Of a stretch of 64,000 nt of DNA, positions 36,674 to 44,972 are shown in pieces. Within the stretch, counting starts at the first letter, position 1. Every line of letters begins with the position of its first letter. Source of the stretch: JBCDCE01 sp039182515 (GTDB taxonomy: Bacteria > Pseudomonadota > Alphaproteobacteria > Rhodobacterales > Rhodobacteraceae). The notes beneath the pieces were generated by a model. It was not told the DNA's origin, searched no databases, and was given only the letters and a program-made list of their open reading frames with translations. The stretch covers positions 13,694 through 77,693 of the forward strand of contig JBCDCE010000007.1 in NCBI GenBank assembly GCA_039182515.1. The letters run 5' to 3'. The position numbers and the translations under genes are program-made.

Positions 36674-36886
36674 ATGCGCGCATTTTTTGCGGCAAAGACA
36701 GTGATTTTTGTGGCTTATTCGACTGCAGTCTATGCGGTAGATGAGCCCGTTATTGTGACAGAAAATGAGACGATACTCAGTAAAATCTACGCTTTAATAA
36801 ACACAATGCCAGTACCCGCAGTTGCTTCAGCCATCGCTCTATTGCTAATTGCTGTGGTTGTTTTTCGACGTTTGCCAAAAGCTTAA
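36674..36886 (+). CDS. Tiny membrane protein with possible C-terminal sorting signal
   Basis: A 70-residue protein with an N-terminal signal-like hydrophobic stretch (MRAFFAAKTVIFVAYSTAVY, then AVDEP) and a C-terminal span VPAVASAIALLLIAVVVF followed by RRLPKA. A short Pro-containing motif, a hydrophobic helix and a basic tail are the plan of PEP-CTERM/VPLPA-CTERM sorting signals. GGAGG lies eight bases before the ATG at 36674. The preceding 140 bases are AT-rich. Not in a recognised family; a simple two-span membrane protein is the alternative. Confidence 0.6.
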   Translation: MRAFFAAKTVIFVAYSTAVYAVDEPVIVTENETILSKIYALINTMPVPAVASAIALLLIAVVVFRRLPKA

Positions 36887-36904
36887 ACGCCAGACACCGC
36901 GCGT

Positions 36905-37870
36905 TTACTCAGCAGCTTCCTGAACCTCGTTTTCAGCCTCAGCCAAGAAACGTTCCGCTTCCAAAGCTGCCATGCAGCCCATGCCAGCAGAGGTCACGGC
37001 TTGTCGGTATTTGTGATCCGTAAGATCCCCTGCCGCAAAGACGCCTGGAATGGACGTTGCAGTGCTATCGGGCTTTGTGACGACGTAGCCACCCATGTGT
37101 GTCTCCAGCACATCTTTGACCAATTCGTTTGCGGGCGCATGACCGATGGCAACAAACACGCCCTTGCAGGCTATTTCGCTGATCTCTCCAGTTTGGGTAT
37201 TTTTCACCCGTACGCTTTCGACCCCCAACGGTGAGTCTGCGCCGATGACCTCAACTACTTCGTGAAACCAAAGCGGCTCAATTTTCTCATTCTTGAAGAG
37301 ACGATCTTGCAGAATTTTTTCGGCGCGCAGCGTGTCGCGGCGGTGAACGAGGGTCACTTTGGAGGCAAAGTTGGTGAGGAAAAGCGCTTCCTCCACAGCC
37401 GTATTGCCCCCGCCAATGACCACAATCTCTTCGCCGCGGTAGAAAAATCCATCGCAAGTTGCACAGGCTGACACCCCAAAGCCCTTGAACTTTTCTTCCG
37501 AGGGTAAGCCAAGCCATTTGGCGCGCGCGCCAGTGGCTAAAATCACAGCATCGCAGGTGTAAGTGGTGCCACTGTCGCCATGGGCCGTGAAAGGGCGCTG
37601 ATCTAGATCCAGCTTGGTGATGATGTCACCAACAATCTCGCAGCCCATTGCACTGGCATGTTCTTGCATGCGCACCATAAGATCAGGGCCTTGCACCTCG
37701 GTGTCACCCGGCCAGTTTTCCACCTCAGTCGTGGTTGTAAGTTGCCCACCAGGTTCAATCCCTTGCACCAAAAGCGGCTCAAGCATGGCACGGCTTGCAT
37801 AGACCCCAGCGGTATAGCCCGCAGGCCCAGACCCAATGATAAGAACTTTGGAATGGCGCGTATTCGACAT
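36905..37870 (-). CDS. trxB: Thioredoxin reductase
   Basis: A 321-residue FAD/NADPH disulfide reductase that keeps thioredoxin reduced. The FAD-binding VLIIGSGPAGYTAGVYASRA, the redox-active CATC in SACATCDGFFYRG near residue 137, the NADPH-binding IGGGNTAVEEALFLT and the C-terminal FAAGDLTDHKYRQAVTSAGMG are all present. ATG 37870 is fixed by the conserved N-terminus, though the frame stays open upstream. It is transcribed divergently from an Lrp-type regulator with about 200 bases between them. Confidence 0.96.
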   Translation of the reverse strand: MSNTRHSKVLIIGSGPAGYTAGVYASRAMLEPLLVQGIEPGGQLTTTTEVENWPGDTEVQGPDLMVRMQEHASAMGCEIVGDIITKLDLDQRPFTAHGDSGTTYTCDAVILATGARAKWLGLPSEEKFKGFGVSACATCDGFFYRGEEIVVIGGGNTAVEEALFLTNFASKVTLVHRRDTLRAEKILQDRLFKNEKIEPLWFHEVVEVIGADSPLGVESVRVKNTQTGEISEIACKGVFVAIGHAPANELVKDVLETHMGGYVVTKPDSTATSIPGVFAAGDLTDHKYRQAVTSAGMGCMAALEAERFLAEAENEVQEAAE

Positions 37871-38071
37871 GGGTCCCCCGGATGATTCATCGCCTGAGCA
37901 GTTGGCGCGTTGATAGGGTATAAGGGGGCCGTCGGTGGGAGAAAAGGGCATGCGACGAAAACGTGATTGCTTTTCGAGCCTTTCCAAATCTTGCGCTCTT
38001 GCGAAACATTATTGCGCATCCGTGCGCTTTAACGTAAGGTATCTGCCAAGCCACAATAGGGATACGCCACC

Positions 38072-38572
38072 ATGTCCGCCGCCAAACTGGACTCAATCGA
38101 CCGTAAAATCTTGGCCGAGTTGCAAGCAGATGGACGCATGACCAATGTTGAATTGGCTAAGCGTGTGGGCATCTCAGCTCCGCCCTGTTTGCGCCGCGTG
38201 CGGACGTTGGAAGAAGCGGGATACATTCGCGGCTACCACGCAGACGTTGACAGTCGCGAACTTGGATTTGAAGTGCAAGTCTTTGCGATGGTTGGTCTTC
38301 AAAGCCAAGCGCAAGCGGACTTGACCGAATTTGAAGCACGTTGCGAGGCTTGGCCCTTGGTCCGCGAATGCCACATGCTCAACGGCGAGGTGGATTTTAT
38401 CCTCAAATGCGTGGCACCGGATCTCAGCTCGTTTCAAGCTTTTTTGACCGAAGACCTTCTCGCCGCGCCCAACGTTGGCAGCGTGAAAACATCCCTTGTC
38501 ATTCGCGGCGCGAAAGATCAGCCGGGTGTCCCGTTTGAGGTTTTGGAAGAGCGCCTTAGCCAGACGGCCTAA
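38072..38572 (+). CDS. Lrp/AsnC-family transcriptional regulator
   Basis: A 166-residue regulator with an N-terminal HTH (LDSIDRKILAELQADGRMTN, ELAKRVGISAPPCLRRVRTL) and a C-terminal RAM domain (VFAMVGLQSQAQADLTEFEA through KTSLVIR) that binds amino-acid-like effectors and mediates oligomers. The C-terminal extension after the RAM domain (ISAKDQPGVPFEVLEERL-like) is usual for Lrp proper rather than AsnC. The target genes are not evident; the divergent trxB is the closest candidate. Confidence 0.93.
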   Translation: MSAAKLDSIDRKILAELQADGRMTNVELAKRVGISAPPCLRRVRTLEEAGYIRGYHADVDSRELGFEVQVFAMVGLQSQAQADLTEFEARCEAWPLVRECHMLNGEVDFILKCVAPDLSSFQAFLTEDLLAAPNVGSVKTSLVIRGAKDQPGVPFEVLEERLSQTA

Positions 38573-38596
38573 GCGCTTAACCCCGAAGGGTTCGGC

Positions 38597-39376
38597 TCAA
38601 TCGCGCCGTAAGCTCTCTAGCTCTTCACTTGTCAAACGCGGATAGCTCAGCGGACCAAAGTCGCGCAGTCGTGTGACATGCGGGAAGAACGACAAGTAGA
38701 GTTGCAGTCCATGTGCGTAAAGCACCTGTCCAACCTGTGGCCCAGGATGAAAGCTCTCCACCTCAACGCCATTGACGAGGACCAGCGCGTGTTTCTCAAA
38801 TGCGATATGGAACACGCGAACAGGGCTTATTGGGTTCATGCCAATGGCTTGTTCGCCGTCTTGTTGCTCAGCAGCCGAAATCAACGCTTTGTCGTGGCCG
38901 ATGGTGGCTTGAAGGTCGCCTGAGCGATAAACAAGCCGCGCAGAAGGCCCTAAGATCAAATCCCTGGACGGCCTGCTGATACCAAGACTGTCAGCCTGCA
39001 ACCGTGTGAGCGGCGACGTCAGCGCAGCTTGGCTTGGCTGACGCGGATTGAGTGTCATGCAGCCTTTCCACAAAAGGGGCAAGGGACCGTGGTCGACCGT
39101 GTCCACAAGATCGCCTGGCCAGATGTCTTCAACCGCAATGGGGCCTTGAGGGGTGCTGAGCAGCGATCCATGGGACAGCGCTGAAAAAGCGTCCTCAAAT
39201 ATTGGGCGCGCAGGAGCGAGGCCTGTGATGTCTTTGAGCGTTCCATCTGGTGTAAGCCCTTGGATTTCGACCCGACGTGTCGGTGTGCGAGACCTTGGAT
39301 CGGTGGAGGGAAGGGTCGAAGTTCGGGACTTAACAACATCTGCCGCGAGGCCAGCGGCGAGGGTGGGGACGTTCAT
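38597..39376 (-). CDS. Hint-domain protein with degenerate nucleophile
   Basis: A 259-residue protein with a Hint (hedgehog/intein) domain at residues about 65-225. The pattern GSLLSTPQGPIAVEDIWPGD, LVDTVDHGPLPLLWKG and DLILGPSARLVYRS matches the Hint domains common in Rhodobacteraceae, as does the later HALVLVNGVEVESFHPG. The first residue, normally Cys in C-F-x-x-G-T, appears replaced here (SALSHGS). Splicing or autocleavage is therefore doubtful. No secretion repeats or signal peptide are visible. ATG 39376; an in-frame GTG precedes it. Confidence 0.78.
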   Translation of the reverse strand: MNVPTLAAGLAADVVKSRTSTLPSTDPRSRTPTRRVEIQGLTPDGTLKDITGLAPARPIFEDAFSALSHGSLLSTPQGPIAVEDIWPGDLVDTVDHGPLPLLWKGCMTLNPRQPSQAALTSPLTRLQADSLGISRPSRDLILGPSARLVYRSGDLQATIGHDKALISAAEQQDGEQAIGMNPISPVRVFHIAFEKHALVLVNGVEVESFHPGPQVGQVLYAHGLQLYLSFFPHVTRLRDFGPLSYPRLTSEELESLRRD

Positions 39377-39710
39377 CACGGGTCTCTCATTACGAGCTCA
39401 ACGCTGGCCCCCACCAGCAACATCGAACGGTTACGTTACGATGGTACTTTTTTGACGGTTTTGATGACGAGCTGTCAAAGATTCGTGAATTTTGCCTCGG
39501 CGAGTGGGAATAATACCGGCGAATTCCAGGGAATTGTTCTCCGTTGCTTTAACAATCGTGCCACATTGTGAGTCGGTCGATGGGTGATGGCTTTGCTGCG
39601 TTACCGAAACTCACCTCGTTTTCTACCCCAGGATGCGCAATTTTAGATCTCAGATGAACGCGGCGCGCAGTTTTTTTCGTTGCCGCTTAGGAAGCACTCT
39701 TGGTCCCAAA
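39377..39710. other. Intergenic gap upstream of the Hint gene
   Basis: About 330 bases with no convincing gene. It contains AT-rich patches and the imperfect inverted pair TTGAC...GTCAA near 39454-39478, which might belong to a promoter. Nothing else was recognised. Confidence 0.4.
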
Positions 39711-39748
39711 CAAGACAAAACCGCCTCCGACGTTTGCCGGAGGCGGTT
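39711..39748 (-). terminator. Rho-independent terminator after the 40-codon gene
   Basis: On the - strand an 11-base-pair stem (39719-39729 with 39738-39748; AACCGCCTCCG and CGGAGGCGGTT) is followed by TTTGTCTTG. It lies about 60 bases after the small gene. Confidence 0.75.
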
Positions 39749-39811
39749 CGCACTCTTTATCCGCACTCACTCGTTATCTTGTTAGCCCGTCCGGAGCCGC
39801 TCCCTTTTGGG

Positions 39812-39934
39812 TCAGCTGGCTTTGCGGGCAATCTTTGCCTTGCGACGCGCGCTGCGCGACCAAGGGAATTCATGTTTGGCGCACTGATCCACGAGCGTTT
39901 TGAGGCTTTCCTTGCGGGTCTCACGTCGTGTCAT
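39812..39934 (-). CDS. Small basic protein, 40 residues
   Basis: A 40-codon gene encoding a very basic peptide beginning MTRRETRKESLKTLVDQCAK and ending ARRKAKIARKAS. GAGAGGA lies about seven bases before the ATG, and a strong terminator follows, so this is a complete small transcription unit. The Lys/Arg content suggests binding to RNA, DNA or a ribosome, but no family is recognised. It sits in an otherwise empty 870-base gap between the Hint gene and pgeF, which supports it being real. Confidence 0.6.
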   Translation of the reverse strand: MTRRETRKESLKTLVDQCAKHEFPWSRSARRKAKIARKAS

Positions 39935-40244
39935 TGGCCGATCCTCTCCATTCTTCTGGTTTTCCGATTTGCTCCCTTTGACGCTTTGGATTTGAGCGCT
40001 TTGGCGAGAGCTTCTCGGTTTCTTCTATGAGGCTAAGATGCTGATCCATTGCGGCTGCTGTAGGGCAGCAATCGTGAAAGAATAGAGAAAAACTGTGGTT
40101 TTCCACAGTATATCCCTATGGTTGATTTGTGAGGAATTTCAGGGCGATACCCGGAAAACAGATAAAATGCGCCACATTTCACGGGCGGTTGGCCACAGTT
40201 GCTAACGGAAAGTGACCCACTTTGGTGTCTTTCGAATAGCGCGG

Positions 40245-41000
40245 TTAAAGCGAGATTGCCGAAATCAGACGCCCGTAATCGGCTTGTTTTTGGTGAACGC
40301 TTCGGCGGTAGGAGAAAAAGCGCGCTTCATCTTCGTAGGTACAGTGCCCGGTCCAGTTGGCGGAACCCACGCCTGCTGCTCGCAATCGGGACAATCCAAA
40401 GCGCGGAAGATCAAACTGGTATTTGTCGCCCTGACCTTGAGCGAAGAATTCAGCGTGATTTTCATCCTCGTCCAAAAACCGGTCGAGAAACTCCGGCCCA
40501 ACCTCATAATTTTTCTGGCTGATCGAAGGCCCAATGATCGCTGTGATGTTTTCCCGCAGAGCGCCCAAGCGCTCCATGGCTTCAATTGTGCGCTCCAAAA
40601 CACCGTTTAGAGCGCCTTTCCATCCTGCATGGGCTGCGCCAATGACCTTGGCTTTGGAATCTGCAAAAAGCACAGGCTGGCAATCGGCGGTGAGAATCCC
40701 CAAGGCCAAGCCAGGCATCGCACTCGCCATACCATCTGCCTTTGGGCGCTCAGATAGAGGGGCGTGCACCTCAATCACATCTGGCGAATGCACTTGATAA
40801 AGTGTCGCGAGGTTTTGCTCCGGCACATGCAGGGCTTCAGCAACACGGGCGCGGTTAATCTGAACCGCTTCGCTTTGATCCGTGCTGCCCAAGCCGCAGT
40901 TCAGTCCTTGAAAGACACCCGACGATGCGCCGCCCTTACGGGTGAAAAACCCGTGGCGCATCGGAAAAAGCGCATCTGATCGGATGATCTCGAGACTCAC
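40245..41000 (-). CDS. pgeF: Peptidoglycan editing factor PgeF (YfiH family)
   Basis: A 251-residue copper/zinc-site protein of the YfiH family, formerly called polyphenol oxidase, which removes mis-incorporated L-Ser from peptidoglycan precursors. The motifs LYQVHSPDV, ILTADCQPVLF and GAAHAGWKGALNGV carry the metal-binding His, Cys and His. The start is GTG at 41000: it overlaps the midA stop by four bases (GTGA) and has AGGA upstream, whereas the ATG at 41042 would overlap by 46 bases. It is third in the lgt-midA-pgeF run. Confidence 0.93.
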   Translation of the reverse strand: MSLEIIRSDALFPMRHGFFTRKGGASSGVFQGLNCGLGSTDQSEAVQINRARVAEALHVPEQNLATLYQVHSPDVIEVHAPLSERPKADGMASAMPGLALGILTADCQPVLFADSKAKVIGAAHAGWKGALNGVLERTIEAMERLGALRENITAIIGPSISQKNYEVGPEFLDRFLDEDENHAEFFAQGQGDKYQFDLPRFGLSRLRAAGVGSANWTGHCTYEDEARFFSYRRSVHQKQADYGRLISAISL

Positions 41001-42094
41001 GGTGATAATCCTGGCAATTGAGCAGCATGGGGCGGAACACATCCCAATACTTTAAACAGCGTCCCCATTTCCGAAGGGGAGGTCAAGCGCTCCAGCGCGG
41101 CGTCATGGGAGCTTCGCGCAGATCCGCTGAGGGACTGGGCTAGTCTTTCGGCACGTTGGGCAATGCCAAGGCGATTTAAGAACAACCCCTGCTCGGTCAA
41201 TGAGCTGGCAGCCAGTCCAGCAGAGGTGGCGGCTTTGGCCAAGCTTTCAAATTGAACATGGGCTGTGAGATCCGCTTGCCCGGGATCGCTGAGAGGATCG
41301 ACAGGTTTGTGGGCCCGCACAGCTTGAAAGGTAGAACCTGTTGTTTGCCAATCTCCATAATCTATGATCAAGGCGGCTCCCCCAAACCGGGCGATATGGC
41401 CCGCAAGCTGGGCCATGATTGCTTCAGCTGGGGCACATGTTTCGACTAAGTCCCTAGGTTCTGCCTGCGCGACGCGTGCGCGAAGGGCGTCGATCGCCGC
41501 CTCTGGCCCACGGCCCCAGATGAAAGATGGCTCTGCCTCTTTAGCTTCAGGCGCAAGGCCGATCATCCGTTCGCTCCAACCGCTTTCGGTGCGGATAAAT
41601 TGCCGGATCGGCAAAGCATCAAAAAATTCGTTGGCCACCAGCCATAGCGGAACATCAGGTAGGCTTTGCACAGTATCATGCCAAGTGAGCCTGTCGCTTG
41701 AGCAAAAGCGCTCCAAAGCTTTGGATTGGATCTCGCGCAGATGAGGCGAGGCTTCAACCAAATGAACCCGCATAGCATCGTGAAAGCCAGGTACAGTACG
41801 CGTCGCGCGCAAGACATCTGCCATGAGTGTCCCGCGCCCTGGTCCAAGCTCTGCCAAACCAAAGGGCTTTGGCGCGCCTTGGTCCAGCCAGTTTTGGGCC
41901 AAAGCCAATCCGATCAATTCTCCAAACATCTGGCTGATTTCGGGGCTTGTGATGAAATCGCCGGCGGATCCAAAGGGATCTTGGCGCATATAGTAGCCAT
42001 AGGTTGGATGGGCCAAAGCCAAAGCCATGTAACGATCCACGCCTATCGGGCCCTCAGCTGCGATCTGAGATGCGATAAGCGCGGCCAAGCTCAT
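40997..42094 (-). CDS. MidA/NDUFAF7-family SAM-dependent methyltransferase
   Basis: A 365-residue class I methyltransferase of the MidA/NDUFAF7 family, whose mitochondrial member methylates an Arg of complex I subunit NDUFS2. Conserved parts are GPIGVDRYMALALAHPTYGY, DPFGSAGDFITSPEISQMFG, the SAM-binding LAELGPGRGTLMADVLRA and ANEFFDALPIRQF. The ATG at 42094 overlaps the lgt stop as ATGA. The role in complex I assembly is inferred from the family; the nuo genes are not here. Confidence 0.92.
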   Translation of the reverse strand: MSLAALIASQIAAEGPIGVDRYMALALAHPTYGYYMRQDPFGSAGDFITSPEISQMFGELIGLALAQNWLDQGAPKPFGLAELGPGRGTLMADVLRATRTVPGFHDAMRVHLVEASPHLREIQSKALERFCSSDRLTWHDTVQSLPDVPLWLVANEFFDALPIRQFIRTESGWSERMIGLAPEAKEAEPSFIWGRGPEAAIDALRARVAQAEPRDLVETCAPAEAIMAQLAGHIARFGGAALIIDYGDWQTTGSTFQAVRAHKPVDPLSDPGQADLTAHVQFESLAKAATSAGLAASSLTEQGLFLNRLGIAQRAERLAQSLSGSARSSHDAALERLTSPSEMGTLFKVLGCVPPHAAQLPGLSP

Positions 42095-42996
42095 GAGGCG
42101 TGGTGTTTGGCTGGATCTTTTCGAAACAAAAGCCAAAGCCCAATGGCAATCATCGGCAAGGATAGCAACTGACCCTGTGTGATCCCAATCCCATTCACGT
42201 GAAGGATATAGCCCAAGGGATTCCCTGGCGTGACAAACTGCGCATCAGGTTGACGGAAGAACTCCACAAACACGCGCGCTGCACCGTAACCTGCAAAAAA
42301 CACGCCAACCGCAGCCCCGGGGCGTTTCAAAATGTCAAATCGCCAAACGAGCACGATCAAAACGAGCCCCAAGAGAAGGCCCTCCAGTCCCGCCTCATAA
42401 AGCTGCGACGGATGGCGTGCGCAGGCCCCAAGTACTCCCGGGCAATCCTGCGCCGCTTGGCCTGGGAAGACGACGGCCCAAGGGACGTCCGAGGGTCGCC
42501 CCCAAAGCTCGGCATTTATAAAGTTAGACAAACGCCCAAGCAAAAGCGCTGGAGGCACAGAAATTGCAATCGCATCGCCCACCGACAAAAGCGCCAGTTT
42601 GTGGCGCTTGCAGTAGAGATAGATGGCCAGCAAAACGCCCAAGAAGCCGCCATGAAACGCCATGCCGCCCTGCCAAACAGCCGGGATCTCGGCGAGATTT
42701 TGCAGGTAGTAGAAAGGACGGTAGAAAATCACGAACCCTAGGCGGCCCCCCAGCAGAACGCCTATGATGATCCAGGTCATCAGGTCCTCGACTTGCTGAG
42801 GTGTCATGGGGGGGCTGTCTTTTGCCCAAAGTCGAGTGGTTTTCACAGCGGCCAGCGCGATGCGCCACCCAATCAAAATTCCAACAATGTAGGCCAATGC
42901 GTACCAGCGGATCGGAAAATCCAGCAATGGTATCGTCACCGCGACAGGATCAAAATTTGGAAAGGAAAGCGCGGCGGCAAAAGCGGGCAACATCAT
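42091..42996 (-). CDS. lgt: Prolipoprotein diacylglyceryl transferase
   Basis: A 301-residue seven-span membrane enzyme that transfers diacylglyceryl from phosphatidylglycerol to the lipobox Cys of prolipoproteins. Recognised motifs are FPIRWYALAYIVGILIGWR, GGMAFHGGFLGVL, and the signature GRLSNFINAELWGRPSDVPW with the essential residues. The last periplasmic part HPSQLYEAGLEG is also present. It leads the four-base-overlapping lgt-midA-pgeF operon. It acts on the lipoproteins encoded elsewhere in this window. Confidence 0.97.
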   Translation of the reverse strand: MMLPAFAAALSFPNFDPVAVTIPLLDFPIRWYALAYIVGILIGWRIALAAVKTTRLWAKDSPPMTPQQVEDLMTWIIIGVLLGGRLGFVIFYRPFYYLQNLAEIPAVWQGGMAFHGGFLGVLLAIYLYCKRHKLALLSVGDAIAISVPPALLLGRLSNFINAELWGRPSDVPWAVVFPGQAAQDCPGVLGACARHPSQLYEAGLEGLLLGLVLIVLVWRFDILKRPGAAVGVFFAGYGAARVFVEFFRQPDAQFVTPGNPLGYILHVNGIGITQGQLLSLPMIAIGLWLLFRKDPAKHHAS

Positions 42997-43090
42997 GGGC
43001 CTTTCGCATCAAGAATCGGAATTTGCTTGAGCCTGAGCCCCTGCGCACCCATATAACGACCAAGGCTGATGAGCTAAAGGTGTAGGGACC

Positions 43091-43339
43091 ATGCAAACAC
43101 GCAACAAAATCTTCGACGATATTTCTCAACTGATGACCAATGCGATGGGCGTGGCCCAAGGCGCAAAGGAAGAAGCTGAGACAGCCATGAACTCTATGAT
43201 CGATCGGTGGTTGGCTGACCGTGATTTTGTGACACGTGAGGAATTTGATGCCGCCCGCACGATGGCCCAAAAAGCACGCGAAGAAAACGCGAGCTTAGAG
43301 GCCCGTTTGGCAGCCCTCGAAGCAAAGCTCTCCAATTGA
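43091..43339 (+). CDS. ubiK: Ubiquinone biosynthesis accessory factor UbiK (BMFP family)
   Basis: An 82-residue helical protein of the UbiK/BMFP (former DUF526) family, which helps UbiJ and the ubiquinone-synthesis complex under aerobic conditions and can associate with membranes. The N-terminal TRNKIFDDISQLMTNAMGVA and the C-terminal coiled coil ENASLEARLAALEAKL are typical. AGGG precedes the ATG. It is divergent from lgt. The dispersed 3' element with a hairpin follows. Confidence 0.9.
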   Translation: MQTRNKIFDDISQLMTNAMGVAQGAKEEAETAMNSMIDRWLADRDFVTREEFDAARTMAQKAREENASLEARLAALEAKLSN

Positions 43340-43372
43340 GCTGACGTCTGGGCTTAGCCCGACGGTCTTATC

Positions 43373-43418
43373 TTTTCCTTGGTGAAAAATACTCAAATCC
43401 AAAGGCACGCGCCTTTGG
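43373..43418 (+). repeat. Dispersed 3' element, copy c, with hairpin terminator
   Basis: Core TTTTCCTTGGTGAAAAATAC with CTCAAATCC, then hairpin CCAAAGGC-ACGC-GCCTTTGG (43399-43418). It lies 33 bases after the ubiK stop codon in the same direction and may end its transcript. Confidence 0.75.
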
Positions 43419-43477
43419 CTCCATTTGTGCATAGAACTTGGGCCCGAGTTTGATTTACCCACAACTTATTGCGCGCG

Positions 43478-43499
43478 CTGTAAACTATTCGCTTTACAG
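43478..43499. promoter_or_regulatory. Inverted repeat upstream of ybjN
   Basis: Perfect arms CTGTAAA (43478-43484) and TTTACAG (43493-43499) with eight bases between, 122 bases before the ybjN ATG. It could be an operator; no known regulator matches. Confidence 0.35.
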
Positions 43500-43620
43500 A
43501 TGCGCTGCACCCCTTACGGTATTTGGTAGGGGCACAACAAAAAACCACTGTCCCTAGAGCAGGCAACAAGCGCTAGGGGCGCTGCCAGACCCCGGCGCGA
43601 TTATGCAGAGGGGTAGCCTC

Positions 43621-44124
43621 ATGGCCGTATCCGAGCAGTATCTTGAAACTGAAGACCTTCATCCGATTGATATCGTCGAGCATCTCGCGGAGCATCATTC
43701 TTGGGATTTCGACCGTATCGCGGATGATCAGATTGCCATGGCAGTCGAGGGCCAGTGGCGCACCTATTCCATCACTTTGGCCTGGTCGAGTTATGATGAA
43801 ACACTGCGGCTGATCTGCACCTTTGAAATGGAACCGCCCGAAGAAAAAATGCCGCAGATTTTTGAGGCCTTGAATGCGGTAAACGACATGTGTTGGGCCG
43901 GAGCCTTCACCTATTGGAGCGCCCAGAAGCTCATGGTTTACCGCTATGGGCTTGTGCTCGCGGGCGGGCAGATGGCCTCTCCAGAGCAGATTGACACAGC
44001 GATCAATGCAGCTGTGATGTCGGCCGAGCGGTTCTATCCGGCGTTCCAATTGGTCTCTTGGAGCGACCAAAGCGTTGAGAGCGCGTTGCAAGTGGCCATT
44101 GCAGAGGCCTATGGGCGGGCGTAA
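43621..44124 (+). CDS. YbjN-domain protein
   Basis: A 167-residue cytosolic protein of the YbjN family, which has the type III secretion chaperone-like fold. Visible family parts are LHPIDIVEHLAEHHSWDFDR, EGQWRTYSITLAWSSYDET and EALNAVNDMCWAGAFTYW. In Escherichia coli YbjN over-expression affects motility and stress responses, but the molecular role is unclear. GAGGGG precedes ATG 43621. It heads a codirectional set with proC, the tRNA-binding protein and a dehydrogenase, 32 bases before proC. Confidence 0.9.
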   Translation: MAVSEQYLETEDLHPIDIVEHLAEHHSWDFDRIADDQIAMAVEGQWRTYSITLAWSSYDETLRLICTFEMEPPEEKMPQIFEALNAVNDMCWAGAFTYWSAQKLMVYRYGLVLAGGQMASPEQIDTAINAAVMSAERFYPAFQLVSWSDQSVESALQVAIAEAYGRA

Positions 44125-44156
44125 CCTGCATCCCTGAACAGGGGAAAAGACAACAC

Positions 44157-44972
44157 ATGCAGGATTTAGGAATGGACCGCGGCCTGGTGGTGCTGGGCTG
44201 CGGAAAAATGGGCCAGGCGTTGGTTCAAGGTTGGCTCACCGGCGGATTGGATCCCCAAAACGTCTGGATATTGGATCCGAACCCGGCTCCTTGCCTGAAA
44301 GACTGGGGTGTTCATGTGAACACCGCACTTCCACAAGCCCCCTGGGGTGTTATGATTGCGGTGAAACCCCAAATGATGGGCGAGGCCTTGCCGCAAATCA
44401 CGCGGGTCTCAGGCGAAGACACGGTCTTTTTATCAATCGCAGCCGGCGTGACGCTCAGCCATTTCGAAGAGGTCTTGGGCAAGCGCCCGATCATTCGGTC
44501 TATGCCCAATACGCCCGCCGCGATCGGCCAAGGCATCACAGCCATTGTTGGCAACGCACGTGTCACCGAAGAACATTTAACCGGCGCTGAAGCCTTGCTC
44601 TCCGCGGTGGGAGAGGTTTTGCGCGTCGAGACCGAAGCCCAAATCGATGCTGTGACAGGCGTCTCAGGATCGGGGCCTGCATATGTCTTTCATCTTATTG
44701 AGACGCTTGCAGCCGCAGGTGAAGCCGAAGGCCTTCCTGCTCAAACGGCCATGCGCTTGGCCAAAGCCACTGTCGCAGGCGCAGGGGCGTTAGCTTTTCC
44801 AAAAGAAGCCGATCCGAGCCAATTAAGAGTAAACGTCACTTCGCCAGGCGGAACAACACAAGCAGCCCTCGAAGTTTTGATGGACGCTGAGAAAGGCTTT
44901 CCTAGGTTGTTGCCCAGGGCCGTTCGCGCAGCTGTGGCGCGCGCGGGTGAGCTGTCTAAGGGAGAGGGATGA
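44157..44972 (+). CDS. proC: Pyrroline-5-carboxylate reductase
   Basis: A 271-residue NAD(P)H-dependent enzyme for the last step of proline synthesis. The dinucleotide-binding VVLGCGKMGQALVQGW starts near residue 10; AVKPQMMGEALPQI, SMPNTPAAIGQG and the signature TGVSGSGPAYVFHLIETLA and SPGGTTQAALEVL are present. Length is normal. The stop codon overlaps the start of the tRNA-binding gene by four bases (ATGA). Confidence 0.96.
   Translation: MQDLGMDRGLVVLGCGKMGQALVQGWLTGGLDPQNVWILDPNPAPCLKDWGVHVNTALPQAPWGVMIAVKPQMMGEALPQITRVSGEDTVFLSIAAGVTLSHFEEVLGKRPIIRSMPNTPAAIGQGITAIVGNARVTEEHLTGAEALLSAVGEVLRVETEAQIDAVTGVSGSGPAYVFHLIETLAAAGEAEGLPAQTAMRLAKATVAGAGALAFPKEADPSQLRVNVTSPGGTTQAALEVLMDAEKGFPRLLPRAVRAAVARAGELSKGEG

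Noticed and set aside
39680..40030. A 116-codon + strand frame in the Hint-pgeF gap
   Set aside because: It is antisense to the 40-codon basic gene and to its terminator, which have better start and stop signals.
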